A stretch of DNA of 28,119 bases from UBA2108 sp002713215 (lineage in GTDB: Bacteria; Bacteroidota; Bacteroidia; Flavobacteriales_G; Salibacteraceae). Position numbers and translations under genes: made by a program. The stretch lies in NCBI GenBank assembly GCA_937891015.1, contig CALAPY010000015.1, forward strand, positions 1 to 28,119. The letters are read 5' to 3'. The notes beneath the pieces were generated by a model. The model was not told the origin of the DNA. It made no database searches and saw only the letters and a list, made by a program, of their open reading frames with translations. Each line of letters opens with the position of its first letter. The stretch's first letter is position 1. Positions 6,912 through 15,477 of the stretch are shown here, piece by piece.

Positions 6912-8120
6912 ATGAAATCGATACTTCATTTAGATTTAGATAGCTTTTTTGTTTCCTGCGAACGTATGCTTGATAGCAGCCTCAACAACCGACCTGTACT
7001 AATAGGCGGTACTTCTGGTCGGGGGGTAGTGGCATCGTGTAGTTACGAGGCTCGGGCATTTGGAATTCACTCTGCCATGCCAATGAGAATGGCGAAACAA
7101 CTCTGTCCTCATGCGGTTATTATTAGAGGCAACAGTGGCACCTACAGCAAATATTCTGATATAGTTACTGAGATTATAAAAACATCCAGTCCTGCATTTG
7201 AAAAAACCTCGATCGATGAGTTTTATATCGACACCACGGGAATGGATCGTTTTTATGGTACTTATATGTGGGCTAAAGAATTGCGCCAACGCATTATAAA
7301 AGAAAGTGGCTTACCCATCTCTTTTGGACTATCAACCGGTAAAACCACGGCCAAAATTGGAACCAACGAAGCCAAACCCAATAGTCACATGCAGGTTCTC
7401 CGGGGAGAAGAAAAAGGATTTCTTGCTCCTTTAGCCATTCGCAAAATGCCTATGGTGGGTGAGAAAACTAATCACAAGCTGAGCCTGATGGGCATTCAGA
7501 AAATAAAAACGGTTCAGGATATGCCTTGTGAACTCATGGAGCGGGTAATGGGCAAGGGAGGCGTTTCCATTTGGAAAAAAGCTCAGGGGGTCGATAATTC
7601 ACCCATTATTCCCTACCACGAACGAAAATCCATTTCCGTGGAGCGCACCTTCGAAAAAGACACAACTGATGTTGTAAAACTCAAAAGCATTGTAACTGCC
7701 ATGGCTGAAAACCTTGCTTACCAGTTGCGCAACGGTGATAAATTGACGGCTTGTGTAACAGTAAAAATTCGCTACTCCGATTTTACCACAGAGAGCAAGC
7801 AAATGCACATTCCCTTTACGTCAGTAGACCATACACTTATCGAAACGGTGAATCAATTGTTTGACAAGCTGTATTCGCGCCGAATGCTCATTCGCCTGGT
7901 GGGAGTGCGTTATAGTAAGCTGGTAGGGGGAGGTTATCAGATCAATCTATTTGAAGACAGCGAAGAATTGGTGAGCCTCTATCAGGCAATGGATGCCGTG
8001 CGAAACCGCTACGGACAGGATGCAATTAAACGGGCGGTATCTATGGATTCGAGGGCCATTGGGCGAGCAAATCCTTTTAATGGACAACCACCGGTTATCC
8101 CAGCACATAGAAGAGCATAA
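6912..8120 (+). CDS. dinB: Y-family DNA polymerase (Pol IV type), translesion synthesis
   Basis: A 402-residue Y-family polymerase. Palm residues: Asp8 in HLDLDSFF, and Asp102-Glu103 in SIDEFYID. The catalytic acidic residues are therefore kept, unlike the ImuB proteins. The fingers carry YEARAFGI (about 45-52) and the thumb GIGxx-type helix-hairpin-helix region is at about 178-215. QINLF at 343-347 is a typical beta-clamp binding motif. I choose ATG 6912 because the protein then begins MKSILHLDLD like other family members; ATG 6876 is possible, and longer frames overlap the divergent repressor. The stop overlaps the next gene's start (TAATG at 8118-8122), so the two polymerases are translationally coupled. 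Confidence 0.9.
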   Translation: MKSILHLDLDSFFVSCERMLDSSLNNRPVLIGGTSGRGVVASCSYEARAFGIHSAMPMRMAKQLCPHAVIIRGNSGTYSKYSDIVTEIIKTSSPAFEKTSIDEFYIDTTGMDRFYGTYMWAKELRQRIIKESGLPISFGLSTGKTTAKIGTNEAKPNSHMQVLRGEEKGFLAPLAIRKMPMVGEKTNHKLSLMGIQKIKTVQDMPCELMERVMGKGGVSIWKKAQGVDNSPIIPYHERKSISVERTFEKDTTDVVKLKSIVTAMAENLAYQLRNGDKLTACVTVKIRYSDFTTESKQMHIPFTSVDHTLIETVNQLFDKLYSRRMLIRLVGVRYSKLVGGGYQINLFEDSEELVSLYQAMDAVRNRYGQDAIKRAVSMDSRAIGRANPFNGQPPVIPAHRRA

Positions 8121-11100
8121 TGTTATTGAACTGCCACAGCTACTATAGCCTCAATTACGGGTGCCTTTCCATGAAAGAAGTACTGGAGACAACCCAAACC
8201 CTGGGACATGCCCAAGTGGCCATCACCGACATTAACAATACTTCGGAAACGTTTCGGTTTATCAAGTTGGCCAAAGAGTACAATGTGGAGCCCAGTGTAG
8301 GCATTGATTTTAGAAATGGGATCGATCAGCAATACATTGGCTTGGCTAAAAACAACAACGGTTTTTTTCAACTCAACGAACATCTGTCTCATCATTTGGA
8401 AAAAGAAATTCCTTTTGAGTCCCGGGCACCATTTTTAGAAGATACGTTTATCATTTATCCATTGCGTAAAGCACCTAAACCCAAAAACCTTAAACCCAAT
8501 GAATACATAGGTGTTTCACTCGCTAACCTAAAACATCCTACCTTCCAAAAACAGTGGAAATCTCAACAACATAAACTGGTAGTCCTTTGTACCGCGACCT
8601 TCAGAAACAAAAAGGACTACAATGCTCATCGATTGCTTCGGGCCATCGGCGAAAACTCCCTGCTTAGTAAGCTACCCCGAAATCAACAAGCTAGTATGGG
8701 TGACCAATACCGAAGTAAAAATGAGTTGCAGGACATGTTTGTTGAATATCCACAAATAATCGAAAACACCTTGCAAATATTGACCTGTTGCAAGGTGGTT
8801 TTCGATTTTAATCAACCCAGAAACAACAAGCTCAGTTATACCGATAGCGTGGAAGAGGATGTAAAACTGCTTCGGAAACTTAGTTACGAAGGGCTGCCTT
8901 ATCGGTATGGCCCGATTCGTGTGTCTCAACCAACCACAAGTTCGAAAGGTCCTAACCAGCCCAATCAACCGACCAACCTAAATGAAGCTGATCAAACGTA
9001 CGGTTCCAACAAACCAGATCAACCAACAACCCAACCAACCGACCAACCTAAACCAAACCAGCAAACCGATCTAACCAATGAATCCGACTCAACCAACCCA
9101 ACCAACCCAACCGGCCAGAACCAACCCGATCAGCCAACTCAGAATCAGTTCAGTAAAACCATTATCGACCGACTGGAGAATGAACTGAAGCTGATTCAAG
9201 ACTGTAATTTTTGCGCCTACTTCCTCATCAACTGGGATTTAGTCAACTATGCTCAAAACAAGAACTACCCCTATGTTGGTAGGGGGAGTGGCGCAAATAG
9301 TATGGTCGCTTATTTATTGAAAATAACCAATGTAGACCCCATAGATCTCGATCTCTATTTTGAGCGATTTATTAACCCTTACAGAAACACCCCTCCCGAT
9401 TTCGATGTAGATTTTTCATGGACCGACCGGGAAGACATTACCCAATACTTGTTTAATAAATACGGTTGGGATCGGGTGGCACTTTTGGGCTCTTATCAAA
9501 CCTATCAAAAGAGGGCTGTCATTCGGGAATTGGGTAAGGTTTTCGGGCTTCCTGATGAAGAAATAAAGAGAATACAACTTTATGGCACTGCTCAGGATGA
9601 ATATGGGAAAATCGTTAAAAAGTACAGTGATTATATTCACGGTTTTCCAAGTCACTTAAGTATTCATGCAAGTGGAATATTGATTTCGGAAAAACCCATC
9701 CATTATTTTGCGGCTACCCATTTGCCCCCCAAGAACTACCCAACCACTCATTTCGATATGCAGGTGGCCGAAGATATTGGACTGCACAAATACGATATTT
9801 TAAGTCAACGAGGTTTGGGTAAAATAAAAGATGCCATTGAACTCATCTATGACAATAGAGGGGAAGAGATAGATATCAATGATATGGAAAGAATTAAGGA
9901 TGACCCAAGGGTTAAAAAAATGCTTAAAGAGGGTGATCTTACGGGGTGTTTTTACGTTGAGTCTCCTGCTATGCGTATGCTTATGACCAAACTAAGAGCA
10001 GAAGATTATACCCGATTGGTAGCAGCCAGTTCCATTATTCGACCAGGGGTAGCTAAAAGCGGAATGATGCGCGAATACATCTTACGCTTTCAGGATAAAA
10101 AAAGGAGAGAGGCTGCAAGGAGGGAGTTACCTGAATTGTATGAAATTTTAAAAGAAACCTATGGGGTAATGGTTTATCAGGAGGATGTAATTAAAGTGGC
10201 TCACTTTTTTGCGGATCTTACCCTTGCCCAGGCTGATGTGTTGAGGCGGGGTATGTCCTGGAAGTTTAAACAGCGAAACGAATTTGCATCGGTTCGGCAG
10301 ACCTTTTTCCAGAATTGCGATCGAAAGGGATATCCTCAAAAAACAGTTTTGGATATTTGGAACCAGATAGAAAGCTTTGCCAACTTTGCTTTTTCAAAGG
10401 GGCATTCAGCCAGTTATGCAGTAGAGAGCTTTCAGGCAGTTTTTTTAGCCGCTTATTATCCATTGGAGTATTTAACCGCTACTCTAAATAATGGCGGCGG
10501 TTTTTATTCGAGAGAGCTTTACGTGCATTCTGCCAGAATGAAGGGAGCAAAATTTGAATTGCCCTGTGTGAATAGAAGCAGTAACAGGGCCAGAATAGTT
10601 GGAAATACAATTTACCTCGGACTTGGATTTATTAGTGGAGGCTTCGAAAGTGAAAATGTACGTGCAATTATTTTCGAACGAGTAAAAGCAACTTTTAAAT
10701 CGTTTCGCGATTTTGTGACCCGATTGCCTCAAATTTCGTTGGAACAACTAACCCTGTTGATTCGCTTGGGTTGTTTTCGAGTATTTGAACCGAATAAAAA
10801 AAAGCTGCTATGGGATGCCCACTTTCTTCTATCGAAAACGCCGAAAGTAAAAGTAAAGCAAGATCTTTTTCAATTAGAGCCTAAAAAATGGAAACTACCG
10901 GAGTTGGTTCATACCCGGTTGGAAGATGCTTACGATGAAATGGAATTGTTGGGCTTTCCGGTTAGTTTAAGTCCTTTTGAGCTGGTTGAAGAAAAAGATA
11001 AAATTTCCGGTTTAAAAGCGGCGGAACTTACTCAATACTTAGGAAAAAAGGTTGTAATTACGGGTTACCGTGTGCATGTAAAAAGGACTAAGACAAGTAA

Positions 11101-11305
11101 CCATATGGATATGCAATTTGGAACCTTCATTGATCAGAGTGGGGATTGGATCGATGCGGTTATTTTTCCAAACACCTATGATAAGACAAGGCCAATAGCT
11201 CCCGGTTGCTACAACATAGAAGGAGAGGTGAGTGAGGAATTTGGTCACGTCTCTATTGAAGTGGAAAAAATAGAGAGACTCAATGCGATCAATATTAGGG
11301 AATGA
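8120..11305 (+). CDS. dnaE: DnaE-type DNA polymerase III alpha, error-prone class
   Basis: A 1061-residue C-family polymerase of the accessory (DnaE2-like) kind, judged by its partner and small size. PHP domain at about 1-230 has lost usual metal ligands (NCHSYYSL for HxHxxxS; TDINN for TDHGN), so it should not proofread. Palm: GRGSGANS (387-394), PPDFDVDF with Asp427/429/431, and Asp559 in KYDILSQRGLGK. FAFSKGHSASYA (756-767) and an OB fold at about 975-1052 follow. QDLF at 914-917 may bind the clamp. Residues about 267-345 are an inserted linker of mostly Pro, Asn, Gln and Thr at the PHP-palm junction, which I do not expect in this family. Without it the length is normal. Probably acts with the Y-family enzyme in damage-induced mutagenesis. 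Confidence 0.92.
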   Translation: MLLNCHSYYSLNYGCLSMKEVLETTQTLGHAQVAITDINNTSETFRFIKLAKEYNVEPSVGIDFRNGIDQQYIGLAKNNNGFFQLNEHLSHHLEKEIPFESRAPFLEDTFIIYPLRKAPKPKNLKPNEYIGVSLANLKHPTFQKQWKSQQHKLVVLCTATFRNKKDYNAHRLLRAIGENSLLSKLPRNQQASMGDQYRSKNELQDMFVEYPQIIENTLQILTCCKVVFDFNQPRNNKLSYTDSVEEDVKLLRKLSYEGLPYRYGPIRVSQPTTSSKGPNQPNQPTNLNEADQTYGSNKPDQPTTQPTDQPKPNQQTDLTNESDSTNPTNPTGQNQPDQPTQNQFSKTIIDRLENELKLIQDCNFCAYFLINWDLVNYAQNKNYPYVGRGSGANSMVAYLLKITNVDPIDLDLYFERFINPYRNTPPDFDVDFSWTDREDITQYLFNKYGWDRVALLGSYQTYQKRAVIRELGKVFGLPDEEIKRIQLYGTAQDEYGKIVKKYSDYIHGFPSHLSIHASGILISEKPIHYFAATHLPPKNYPTTHFDMQVAEDIGLHKYDILSQRGLGKIKDAIELIYDNRGEEIDINDMERIKDDPRVKKMLKEGDLTGCFYVESPAMRMLMTKLRAEDYTRLVAASSIIRPGVAKSGMMREYILRFQDKKRREAARRELPELYEILKETYGVMVYQEDVIKVAHFFADLTLAQADVLRRGMSWKFKQRNEFASVRQTFFQNCDRKGYPQKTVLDIWNQIESFANFAFSKGHSASYAVESFQAVFLAAYYPLEYLTATLNNGGGFYSRELYVHSARMKGAKFELPCVNRSSNRARIVGNTIYLGLGFISGGFESENVRAIIFERVKATFKSFRDFVTRLPQISLEQLTLLIRLGCFRVFEPNKKKLLWDAHFLLSKTPKVKVKQDLFQLEPKKWKLPELVHTRLEDAYDEMELLGFPVSLSPFELVEEKDKISGLKAAELTQYLGKKVVITGYRVHVKRTKTSNHMDMQFGTFIDQSGDWIDAVIFPNTYDKTRPIAPGCYNIEGEVSEEFGHVSIEVEKIERLNAINIRE
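8918..9154 (+). repeat. Low-complexity CAACC-type repeat region inside dnaE
   Basis: Short CAACC, CCAACC and ACCGACC units encode the Pro/Asn/Gln/Thr linker. A 22-base segment at 8961-8982 recurs at 9031-9052 with one difference; the 70-base offset is not a multiple of three, so the two copies are read in different frames yet give similar residue types. Confidence 0.8.
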
Positions 11306-11392
11306 TTCCCCTTCCTGGATACCCCAATTATTCCAGGGTACTTACTAGCTCATTCCGTAACCAAGAAACGTAATTATAATGCATAAGAATAG

Positions 11393-11415
11393 TATACATA
11401 AAAAAATTATGTATA
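11393..11415. promoter_or_regulatory. Operator-like palindrome of the PadR gene
   Basis: Perfect 9-bp arms TATACATAA (11393-11401) and TTATGTATA (11407-11415) around AAAAA. The ATAC/GTAT-type arms resemble known PadR-family operators. The right arm overlaps the -7 box at 11412-11419, so binding would block transcription; autorepression is inferred. Confidence 0.65.
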
Positions 11416-11419
11416 TTTG
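11412..11419 (+). promoter_or_regulatory. -7 promoter box TATATTTG of the PadR operon
   Basis: Exact TAnnTTTG match with ATG 11424 only 4 bases downstream, so the message is probably leaderless. No clear -33 TTG is visible. Confidence 0.55.
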
Positions 11420-11423
11420 TTTT

Positions 11424-11774
11424 ATGTATTCAAAAGAACTGTTAAAAGGAACCCTCAAAACCGTAATTGTCAGCCTCTTAAAAAACGGGGAGCGCATGTA
11501 TGGTTATGAGATTACTCAAAAGGTAAAGGAAGTAAGCGGTGATAAGGTGTTACTCACTGAAGGCGCACTCTATCCAATGTTGCACAAACTGGAGGCCGAA
11601 GGAGTATTGCAAACCCAAACCGAAATGATAGGAAAAAGGGTGAGGAAATATTACAAGCTCACAAAATCTGGTGCTTCTACTGCCGACGAAATGGTGAAGG
11701 AGTTTTTGGATTTTATGGAAACCATGAAAATAATTGTAGAAGGGAACAACGCTCCTCAACATGGATTCGCTTAA
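11424..11774 (+). CDS. PadR family transcriptional repressor
   Basis: A 116-residue PadR-type winged-helix protein: LLKGTLKTVIVSLL at the N-terminus, YGYEI, the recognition region LLTEGALYPMLHKLEAEG, and the wing GKRVRKYYKLT. The start at 11424 (MYSKELLKG) fits the family; an upstream in-frame ATG at 11379 would add 15 residues that lie over the operator and promoter. The 3' end overlaps the next gene by 14 bases, so the two are cotranscribed and probably coupled. PadR proteins typically repress their own operon together with a membrane protein, and this layout matches. The inducing signal cannot be read from sequence. Confidence 0.9.
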   Translation: MYSKELLKGTLKTVIVSLLKNGERMYGYEITQKVKEVSGDKVLLTEGALYPMLHKLEAEGVLQTQTEMIGKRVRKYYKLTKSGASTADEMVKEFLDFMETMKIIVEGNNAPQHGFA

Positions 11775-12495
11775 CGCAAAGCAAATTGATGAGATTAACG
11801 ACTTATTGCTTCAACAAGGGGTAAGCTTTAATTCTTTACGCGATGACCTGTTGGATCACATCTGCTGCATGGTGGAGGAGGGGTTGTCTCAAGGGAAGGA
11901 TTTTAGTTCCAGCCTGGAAGAAGCGCTTAATAATTTTGGAATGGGTCACTTAAAACTCATCCAGGAAAGCACATTATATCTATTAAACAATAAATTAAAT
12001 AACATGAAAAAAACAGCGGCCATTATCGGAATGATCGCCTCAACTTTGGTGATTACAGGAATCATTTCTAGAGTAAATCACATCGCAGGAGCTGGAATTA
12101 TGTTGGTGCTCGGGCTTGCAAGCGCCTCCATTTTAGTTTTCCCTTTACTGGGTTATATGTCTGTCGTAGCCAGAGAGGACAAGCAAACCATTGCAACCAA
12201 TTTAGTAGGATATGGATCGGGAATGTTGATCGCCCTGGGATCACTTTTTAAATTGATGCACTGGCCAGGAGCTATGATCATTTTTTGGTTGGGAGCAATC
12301 ATTTTACTTCTTGCTTTTATGCCCTTGTATACTATTCGGTCTTACCGATTGGCCGAAAATAAACTCTTTGCACTATCAAAGTCAATGCTCATTTTAACAG
12401 GAATGGTTTTGATTTGGGGCTTAAGTGTCAACACAAGAATCTTTAAAGTAGATTTCACAATGGCTGGCCAGGAGTTGGTCCAAACGGAAAAATGA
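11761..12495 (+). CDS. PadR-partner integral membrane protein
   Basis: A 244-residue protein. N-terminal soluble part (1-80) with DDLLDHICCMVEEG and SLEEALNNFG resembles the helical prefix domains (HAAS-like) often found on membrane proteins encoded next to PadR regulators; that link is an inference. Five hydrophobic helices follow (about 83-102, 108-130, 148-168, 172-191, 205-222). LFKLMHWPGA at 162-171 is the motif seen at the first helix of the gliding and T9SS protein GldL and other Bacteroidota membrane proteins. The pattern G-(6)-H-xx-GA-xxM/I-xx-LG occurs twice (about 100-118 and 160-178), pointing to an internal two-helix duplication. Function unknown. It ends 3 bases from the convergent MFS gene. 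Confidence 0.75.
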   Translation: MDSLNAKQIDEINDLLLQQGVSFNSLRDDLLDHICCMVEEGLSQGKDFSSSLEEALNNFGMGHLKLIQESTLYLLNNKLNNMKKTAAIIGMIASTLVITGIISRVNHIAGAGIMLVLGLASASILVFPLLGYMSVVAREDKQTIATNLVGYGSGMLIALGSLFKLMHWPGAMIIFWLGAIILLLAFMPLYTIRSYRLAENKLFALSKSMLILTGMVLIWGLSVNTRIFKVDFTMAGQELVQTEK

Positions 12496-12498
12496 TTT

Positions 12499-13773
12499 TT
12501 ATGCCAGGGCTTTTTTGCCCAGTTTTTTATACCGCGTCAATGCAATTAAGAGAGCAGTAAGTGGCAAGGCGCTAATCAGGTAATACAGTTCAAAACTCAG
12601 CATTCCGTATAGCGTGGCTGAAATTACAGGAAACAGTGCCATGGCCAAGGAATTGATCGACTCGCTAACTCCCATGGTTTCTCCCAATTTTTCCGGGTTA
12701 GCATGAATGGAGATTAAAGAATTGAAAGTAGGGAAAGACAAGGACAGTCCTAGATTCATAACGTAATAAAAAGCGATAAACAAATACAGGTTATCGGTCA
12801 ACGTTATGCTAAAAAGCCCAAGGAAGGAAAGCCCCAAGCCAATGAGTAAGGTTGGAAAAGCTCCGAACCGTTTGATGAATCTTTTGGAGAGAAAGGCCTG
12901 GTTGAAACTCAAAAACATACCTACAACAAACATGAAGGTTCCGAGTCCTTGTTCATCGAAATGAAAAAGATCGATCAGAAACAATGAGATACTTCCGATG
13001 TAAAATGCCATCATGATGGAGAAGAATAACTTTAGCGTAAACAGAAGCTTAATGGCTGGATCAGGATCAATTTCCCGAATATGTTTTAGAACGTAAAGAC
13101 TTTGCACGAGAGATCTCCTGGGATGGCTTTTATTCTTGTCCGGTTGGTGAGACTCTTTTAGCCAAAAGAAAATAGCTATCAAGGTTATGGTGGAAACACC
13201 CGTAGAAACCAAAATGGTTCCCATATACCCTAAGGATGTAGATGCTGCCAGTCCACCAATTCCCGGGCCTATGATCATGCCTAAACCGGTAATACCTCCG
13301 AGGTATCCAAAAATGTATGATTTCTCGGTTCGGTCGGTTATATCTGCTACGTAGGCATTTGCCACGGAAATATTCCCCCCAGTAAGTCCGTCTAAAATTC
13401 TGGACAAGGCAATTATCCACAATGGTAGAGCATAACCCCATAGTGGAATGTCCGGTAGGTATAAAGCGAATAAAAAAATCAGCCAGCTGAATAGGGTACC
13501 AGCTTGCGAAATAATCAAAATGGGTTTTCTGCCATTATCATCAGAAAGTGCTCCCAAAAACGGAGAACCAAAAAACTGAAAGCTGGAATACAGCGTGAGT
13601 AAAAGCCCGAATACCCATTTGGGTGCGTCATAACTTTCCACCACGAAGGGTAGAATTGGCATAAGAATGCTAAACCCTAGTACATTTACAAAAGAGAGGA
13701 GGTAAGCGGGAATAAATTTCTTTTTCAAAGCTGGACGAATATCACCAAATCCTGAGAAAGAATCATTAGACAA
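12499..13773 (-). CDS. MFS transporter, tetracycline-exporter-like (TetA type)
   Basis: A 424-residue major facilitator with twelve expected membrane helices. Motif A, FLGALSDDNGRKPIL, is at about 72-86 between helices 2 and 3; the motif-C-type GIGGLAAS stretch in helix 5 (about 172-179, preceded by GMIIGPG) marks drug/H+ antiporters. The N-terminal block LSFVNVLGFSILMPILPF is typical of the TCR/Tet branch. It is the third gene of the tetR - hydrolase - MFS operon, 25 bases after the hydrolase, which suggests export of a compound sensed by the TetR protein. Substrate is unknown; resistance to any drug cannot be claimed. Confidence 0.87.
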   Translation of the reverse strand: MSNDSFSGFGDIRPALKKKFIPAYLLSFVNVLGFSILMPILPFVVESYDAPKWVFGLLLTLYSSFQFFGSPFLGALSDDNGRKPILIISQAGTLFSWLIFLFALYLPDIPLWGYALPLWIIALSRILDGLTGGNISVANAYVADITDRTEKSYIFGYLGGITGLGMIIGPGIGGLAASTSLGYMGTILVSTGVSTITLIAIFFWLKESHQPDKNKSHPRRSLVQSLYVLKHIREIDPDPAIKLLFTLKLFFSIMMAFYIGSISLFLIDLFHFDEQGLGTFMFVVGMFLSFNQAFLSKRFIKRFGAFPTLLIGLGLSFLGLFSITLTDNLYLFIAFYYVMNLGLSLSFPTFNSLISIHANPEKLGETMGVSESINSLAMALFPVISATLYGMLSFELYYLISALPLTALLIALTRYKKLGKKALA

Positions 13774-13798
13774 TCAATCTTCTTTTGCAATGCCTGGA

Positions 13799-14920
13799 CT
13801 ATTCCCACCAATATTGTTGAGGTTGCTGTACAGCCACATTGAATTCTTTACCAATAACTGGTGTTGTGTATTCGACCTTAAGTCGTTTAGCTTCTTTCGT
13901 AAATCGTTGAACCGGGTCCGTCCAGGTATGAAGCGAAAGGTCAAAGGCGCCCCAGTGGATAGGCATGAGTATCTTTCCCTGAACATCGATCCCCGCCTGA
14001 ACCGATTGCTCGGGCATCATGTGAATGGCTTCCCACATTTTGTTGTATTGTCCACATTCCATCATGGCAAAATCAAAGGGCCCCAGTTTTTCACCAATTT
14101 CCTTGAAATGCGGACCATACCCTCCATCTCCACTGAAATAGATGTTTTGCTTTTTTCCTTGTACCGCCCAGCTGGCCCATTGAGTTTTATTGCGATCGAG
14201 AATTCCTCTCCCTGAAAAGTGACGTGCGGGAGCGGCAGTAAATTTTAGCCCCTGATATTCTACATCCTGCCACCAGTCCAATTCGGTAATGGCCTCCTTG
14301 TCAACCCCCCATTTTTCAAGATGAGAACCAACACCCAGAGCGGTAAAGAAGTGATCTGTTTTGTCTTTTAACTCAACTATTGATGGATAATCCAGATGAT
14401 CGTAATGATCGTGCGAAATGATTATGGCATCAACTTTTGGAATTTCTTTTAGGTCAATGGGTTCTTCGTAGTTAAATCGATTGGTCATAAAGCTAACCGG
14501 TGAAGCAGCCGGACCAAGCATAGGGTCTATAAGAATAACCTTACCATCAATTTTTAGGAGAACAGCAGAATGACCATACCAGGTGATTAGGGCCGTAGAA
14601 TCAGGAGCTGTATTTGCCTGGTGATTAAATTCGGTTGGGAGAGATTTTGAAGGAGACTTATTTTCTCCGGGTGATAAAAACCCCCACATCATACCCGGTA
14701 TTTTTGATAGCGGAATATCCATTTTGGTTTCAATCAAATTAACGAACACTCCATCTTCAAAATGTTCCGATTTTTTGACCCTCTCCAAGTCCTCTCCCTG
14801 AGGGACCTGGCCAAATTGTGGTGCTACGTTAATGAATATGGCGATTCCTACTGCCAATACGATTATTAATCCGATTATAAATATCATAATGCGTTTGAAT
14901 AGTTTGATAATTTGCTTCAT
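13799..14920 (-). CDS. Metallo-beta-lactamase-fold hydrolase, membrane-anchored
   Basis: A 373-residue protein with an N-terminal membrane anchor (about 9-31) and an MBL domain of the UlaG/NAPE-PLD-like group: TWYGHSAVLLKIDG (113-126), IDPMLGP, the zinc motif SHDHYDH (His170, His172, Asp174, His175), RHFSGRG (about 233-239), FSGDGGYGPHF, and HWGAF late in the protein. NAPE-PLD relatives hydrolyse phosphodiester lipids, while others act on lactones; which applies is not shown. It follows tetR by 26 bases and carries a second TetR-type site in that gap. The anchor suggests action on the outer side of the inner membrane. Confidence 0.87.
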   Translation of the reverse strand: MKQIIKLFKRIMIFIIGLIIVLAVGIAIFINVAPQFGQVPQGEDLERVKKSEHFEDGVFVNLIETKMDIPLSKIPGMMWGFLSPGENKSPSKSLPTEFNHQANTAPDSTALITWYGHSAVLLKIDGKVILIDPMLGPAASPVSFMTNRFNYEEPIDLKEIPKVDAIIISHDHYDHLDYPSIVELKDKTDHFFTALGVGSHLEKWGVDKEAITELDWWQDVEYQGLKFTAAPARHFSGRGILDRNKTQWASWAVQGKKQNIYFSGDGGYGPHFKEIGEKLGPFDFAMMECGQYNKMWEAIHMMPEQSVQAGIDVQGKILMPIHWGAFDLSLHTWTDPVQRFTKEAKRLKVEYTTPVIGKEFNVAVQQPQQYWWE

Positions 14921-14934
14921 TATTAGGTGAAATA

Positions 14935-14950
14935 GTGAGTGCTTACTTAT
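14935..14950. promoter_or_regulatory. Second, imperfect TetR-type site
   Basis: GTGAGT-gctt-ACTTAT shares the exact left half and 4 of 6 right-half bases with the site at 15478-15493, with the same 4-base spacer. It overlaps the end of tetR and sits in front of the hydrolase gene. Confidence 0.4.
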
Positions 14951-15474
14951 TTTAATTGATATCGTTTAAGAATAAACTTTTCCATTTTTATTGGGTCAAT
15001 GGTATCGGGATGAAGCAGTAAGGTGGATACCACACCATCGAGTTGTATCATCAGGTAATCTGCTTCCAGTTCCGGTGACTTGTATTTTAATTTGGTAAAA
15101 GCTCTAACCAGGGCTATCTTTAAGGGCTCGGTTATGGAAGAGTCGTAGCTGTCGGTTTGCCATTTGAGTGAATGCTGGAGTCTCCAGAACTCGTATTCCT
15201 CAGGTAATATCTGAAAAGGCAGAGAAATCATTTTTTGAATGATCTTCAATGGATCAGCTTCAAGAACAATATCAGCAAAGTATTTTTTCCCTCGTTCAAC
15301 ACCTTCTTCTAAAAGTGCTTTGAGTAAACCTTCTTTGTTGGTGAAATGTCGAAATATTAACCCCTCACTAACCTTAGCCTCTTGTGCGATTTTTTTGGTG
15401 GTAGTACTGGCATAACCTTCCGTTGCAAAAAGTCGTAGGGCAGCGGCTAAAATTTGTAGTTGTTTTTGAGTCAT
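14947..15474 (-). CDS. TetR/AcrR family transcriptional regulator
   Basis: A 175-residue regulator with the TetR N-terminal helix-turn-helix: ILAAALRLFATEGYASTTTK, then KIAQEAKVSEGLIFRHFTNKEGLL (about 24-47). The C-terminal ligand domain is not diagnostic. I take ATG 15474 as start (MTQKQLQ); a GTG at 15489 in the same frame would add five residues but lies inside the operator. As first gene of a three-gene operon with an MBL hydrolase and an MFS exporter, it most likely represses all three and is released by a small hydrophobic ligand (inference). Confidence 0.9.
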   Translation of the reverse strand: MTQKQLQILAAALRLFATEGYASTTTKKIAQEAKVSEGLIFRHFTNKEGLLKALLEEGVERGKKYFADIVLEADPLKIIQKMISLPFQILPEEYEFWRLQHSLKWQTDSYDSSITEPLKIALVRAFTKLKYKSPELEADYLMIQLDGVVSTLLLHPDTIDPIKMEKFILKRYQLK

Positions 15475-15477
15475 AAA

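Noticed and set aside
8918..9154. CAACC repeats as a CRISPR-like or regulatory array
   Set aside because: Units are short, irregular and inside an intact reading frame; there are no spacers of constant length.
11314..11337. Hairpin CCTGGA/TCCAGG after dnaE as a terminator
   Set aside because: Only 6 bp, a 12-base loop and no T-tract.
13790..14215. A 141-codon open frame on the plus strand
   Set aside because: Antisense to the metallo-beta-lactamase-fold gene; no protein features.
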